Of a DNA stretch of 7,535 nt, positions 6,243 through 7,535 are shown piece after piece. Position 1 is the stretch's first letter; the number at the start of each line of letters is the position of its first letter. The notes under the pieces were generated by a model. It saw only the letters and a program-made list of their open reading frames with translations. It did not search any database and was not told the DNA's origin. This DNA is from an uncultured Micromonospora sp. GTDB taxonomy: Bacteria > Actinomycetota > Actinomycetes > Mycobacteriales > Micromonosporaceae. Both the position numbers and the translations under genes were made by a program. The stretch is from contig CALGAM010000053.1 of NCBI GenBank assembly GCA_937951935.1, positions 1 to 7,535 of the forward strand, read 5' to 3'.

Positions 6243-6625
6243 CGCCGGTCACGCTCCTCGTCCTCCGGCGGTTCCGGGAACTGCCTGCTGTAGGCGTTGC
6301 TGATGAAGTACGCCGTCTCCGAGCTCGCGCCGTACATGCTGCTGACGAGGTCGGACACCTGCTGCGCCATCTTTGCCTGGGCCCGGCGGCTGGTGTCCAG
6401 GATGACCGCGGCGAGCTCGTCCGCCGACAGGCGCATCGCCCGGTCGGTGAGACGCAGCTCGGCCAGGCCACCCGACGAGTCCACGGTCACCACGGCCTCA
6501 CCGCCCCGCGACTCGGCGGTCGCCCTGGTGCGTTCCATACGTTCGCTGAGCTCGGCGGTGAGCGCGGTCTGCTGTTCGACCCGGCGCTCCCAGTCCGCGA
6601 GATAGTCCTCTGGACTGTATGGCAC
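6239..6625 (-). CDS. YbaB/EbfC-family protein, first gene of the type VII-like operon
   Basis: A 128-residue protein with the YbaB/EbfC layout. A long N-terminal helix (about 5-40, DWERRVEQQTALTAELSERM) is followed by two strands (GEAVVTVDSSG, LAELRLTDRAMRL, 42-65). A C-terminal helix follows (SADELAAVILDTSRRAQAKM, 67-86), and the tail is acidic, ending PEPPEDEERDRR. The classical family binds DNA as a dimer. In actinobacteria the fold recurs beside type VII secretion genes, for example EspL of the ESX-1 locus, where it acts on Esp proteins rather than as a generic nucleoid protein. The GTG start at 6625 has an AGGGAG ribosome-binding site about 9 nt upstream. Its stop overlaps the EspC-like start by 4 bp. 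The exact role here is unknown; a chaperone for the substrates is a reasonable guess. Confidence 0.8.
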   Translation of the reverse strand: MPYSPEDYLADWERRVEQQTALTAELSERMERTRATAESRGGEAVVTVDSSGGLAELRLTDRAMRLSADELAAVILDTSRRAQAKMAQQVSDLVSSMYGASSETAYFISNAYSRQFPEPPEDEERDRR

Positions 6626-6757
6626 TAATTTTCTCCCTCCCCTGGACCTGGGGCACGAGTCTAGGAAAGGTGATCCACTCGTGGGTGGAGGGATCGTACG
6701 AACGCCGTCGGCCCCGCCACGACCGCTCGTGGCGAGGCCGGGGCGGACAGCACCGGG
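6626..6757 (-). promoter_or_regulatory. Leader/promoter region of the type VII-like operon
   Basis: This 132-bp gap holds the terminator of the upstream gene (6709-6740), then the leader of the operon. TAGACT (minus strand, 6663-6658) fits the actinobacterial TANNNT -10 consensus, but the matching -35 position (6686-6681, ACCCAC) is poor. An AGGGAG ribosome-binding site lies just before GTG 6625. A GATCC/GGATC imperfect palindrome spans about 6672-6695. Confidence 0.4.
6709..6740 (-). terminator. Hairpin terminator after the six-TM protein gene
   Basis: Arms 6709-6722 and 6727-6740 pair at 13 of 14 positions (c6714/a6735 mismatched) around a 4-nt loop, CCGC. It begins 17 nt past the stop of the minus-strand gene ending at 6758 and precedes the next operon. 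There is no T-tract. Confidence 0.65.
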
Positions 6758-7402
6758 TCAGGCGTCCCGCGTCCGTCGCGTGTCGCCGGCCAGGGCGGCC
6801 TGCTCCGCCCCGGCGCCGGACCCGCCGGCGGCCCCCGGTCGGGACGCCGGCCGCAGCCCTCGTATCCCGAGGTAGAGGAACGGCAGCACCAGCAGCACGT
6901 CGGCGACGAGTGCGATCGACGCCTCGCGGGTGATCCGGCTCAGCGGGAAGGCGAGCGCCCCCAGGCAGAGCAGGATGCCGACCGGCAGCGGCGCCGCCCG
7001 CCGCCAGGCCAGCACCAGGCCCAGCGCGAAGAACGTCGCCGGGAAGAGCGGGCCGGCGGTCCAGAAGAGGGTCGTCGCCGCGAACGGGTACTCGTTGAGC
7101 AGTTCGACGGTGTGGGCGTGCGTGGCGGAGAAGAGTGTCTCGTGGATGGCCTGTACGCCGAACGACACCCCGCCGACCGTCGCGAAGACGGCCACCGGCA
7201 GCGCGACCGCCACGTACCGGGGTGCGCTGGCGCGCAGCCGGTCGAAGATTCCGATCAGGCCGATCAGCCAGCAGGCGCTGGAGAGGCCGATCAGCGTGCC
7301 GGCGGTGGCGCCCTGCGTGTCGGGCTCCCAGAAGAGGGTGGCGACCAGGTTCAGTACTGGACCAAGGATGAGGAACATGGGCCCGACGGTAGGAACGCGC
7401 AC
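6758..7402 (-). CDS. Six-TM integral membrane protein of unknown function
   Basis: 214 residues from GTG 7402, or 206 from the in-frame ATG 7378 (M9). Six hydrophobic helices are visible at about 9-25, 35-54, 63-85, 107-133, 139-155 and 161-181. The loop after TM3 contains IHETLFSATHAHTVELLNEY, rich in His and acidic residues. The C-terminal 30 residues are a Gly/Ala/Arg-rich soluble tail. Layout is like small DUF4386-type actinobacterial membrane proteins, but I cannot name the family. Neither start has a good ribosome-binding site, and an 8-bp hairpin overlaps the GTG, so the ATG may be the true start. The gene follows a LuxR-type regulator by only 33-57 nt in the same direction, so co-transcription is possible. 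Confidence 0.75.
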   Translation of the reverse strand: MRVPTVGPMFLILGPVLNLVATLFWEPDTQGATAGTLIGLSSACWLIGLIGIFDRLRASAPRYVAVALPVAVFATVGGVSFGVQAIHETLFSATHAHTVELLNEYPFAATTLFWTAGPLFPATFFALGLVLAWRRAAPLPVGILLCLGALAFPLSRITREASIALVADVLLVLPFLYLGIRGLRPASRPGAAGGSGAGAEQAALAGDTRRTRDA

Positions 7403-7422
7403 GCGGCGGTGAATCCGCCGCG
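7402..7422 (-). terminator. Short hairpin between the LuxR regulator and the membrane protein
   Basis: CGCGGCGG (7402-7409) pairs perfectly with CCGCCGCG (7415-7422) around a 5-nt loop. It lies 13 nt after the regulator stop. It could be a weak terminator or attenuator, or could shape translation of the next gene, since the first GTG is at its base. Confidence 0.4.
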
Positions 7423-7435
7423 GACGGGCAACCGA

Positions 7436-7535
7436 CTACCGCGGGCGTCGTATCCCGGCCAGCCCGCTGCGGTAGGCGAAGACCACGAGCTGGGCCCGGT
7501 CCCGGGCGCCGAGCTTGGCCATCGCCCGGTTGGCG
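7436..7535 (-). CDS. NarL/LuxR-family response regulator, C-terminal end (5' part outside window)
   Basis: Only the last 32 codons and a TAG (7438-7436) are in the window. They read as the end of a LuxR-type DNA-binding domain: NRAMAKLGARDRAQLVVFAYRSGL, split here as NRAMAKLGARD (residues 2-12 of the visible part) and RAQLVVFAYRSGL (13-25). This is the recognition helix end (usual form NRILAKLGVRDRVQAVVLAY) plus the final helix, followed by a short basic tail, GIRRPR. Such proteins usually carry an N-terminal receiver domain and answer to a sensor kinase; neither is visible. It may regulate or be co-transcribed with the membrane protein downstream. Confidence 0.85.
   Translation of the reverse strand, partial: ANRAMAKLGARDRAQLVVFAYRSGLAGIRRPR

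Noticed and set aside
5055..6293. 412-codon plus-strand open frame antisense to the type VII-like operon
   Set aside because: Asp/Gly/Arg/Leu-rich shadow; the minus strand has three tightly coupled genes with clear fold signatures over the same span.
1..7535. CRISPR arrays, tRNA/rRNA genes, insertion sequences, attachment sites
   Set aside because: No spaced direct repeats of CRISPR type, no cloverleaf or rRNA-like sequence, and no transposase or integrase product in any convincing frame.

Overview
The window is GC-rich (roughly 70% or more by eye). Codon third positions are dominated by G/C, GTG starts are common, and the gene families are actinobacterial. The mix of a DUF4153/DUF4173 membrane protein, a secreted LamG protein and an EspC/YbaB-like type VII secretion cassette suggests a Micromonosporaceae-type actinomycete. 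That is an inference; there is no taxonomic marker gene here.

Layout. (1) 1-1547, minus strand: the N-terminal two thirds or so of a polytopic DUF4153/DUF4173-type membrane protein, running off the left edge. Its disordered Pro/Ala/Thr-rich N-terminus contains a 26-residue tandem duplication. (2) 1664-2464, plus strand, divergent: a HAD-superfamily hydrolase with all four motifs, closed by a strong hairpin. (3) 2543-2986, plus strand: a 147-residue protein that looks like the C-terminal half of an NlpC/P60- or CHAP-like cysteine peptidase. It has the His segment but no Cys segment and no signal peptide, so it is probably a remnant. A 17/18-bp hairpin follows it. (4) 3061-3469: a gene-poor stretch whose right half is unusually AT-rich and carries three copies of an ATATCGA-type element. 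(5) 3470-4272, plus strand: a secreted LamG (concanavalin A-like) protein. Its signal peptide and lectin domain lie in different frames, joined by an apparent -1 shift near 3616. (6) A perfect 14-bp hairpin at 4286-4317 separates convergent transcription units. (7) 6625-4321, minus strand: a tightly packed four-gene operon. In transcription order it encodes a YbaB/EbfC-like protein, an EspC-like small protein, a WXG/EspA-like helical protein and a two-TM membrane protein. (8) 7402-6758, minus strand: a six-TM membrane protein just downstream of the 3' end of a NarL/LuxR response regulator (>7535-7436) that enters from the right edge.

How the genes relate. The four-gene operon is the one clear functional unit. 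Its small EspC-sized protein, larger helical partner and YbaB-fold companion parallel the mycobacterial ESX-1 espA/espC/espD and espE/espF/espH gene sets and the YbaB-like EspL. I read it as an orphan type VII secretion substrate cassette, because no EccC ATPase or other ESX core gene is in view. The LuxR regulator and the six-TM protein may be co-transcribed. The other genes appear to be single transcription units, most of them closed by GC-rich hairpins without T-tracts.
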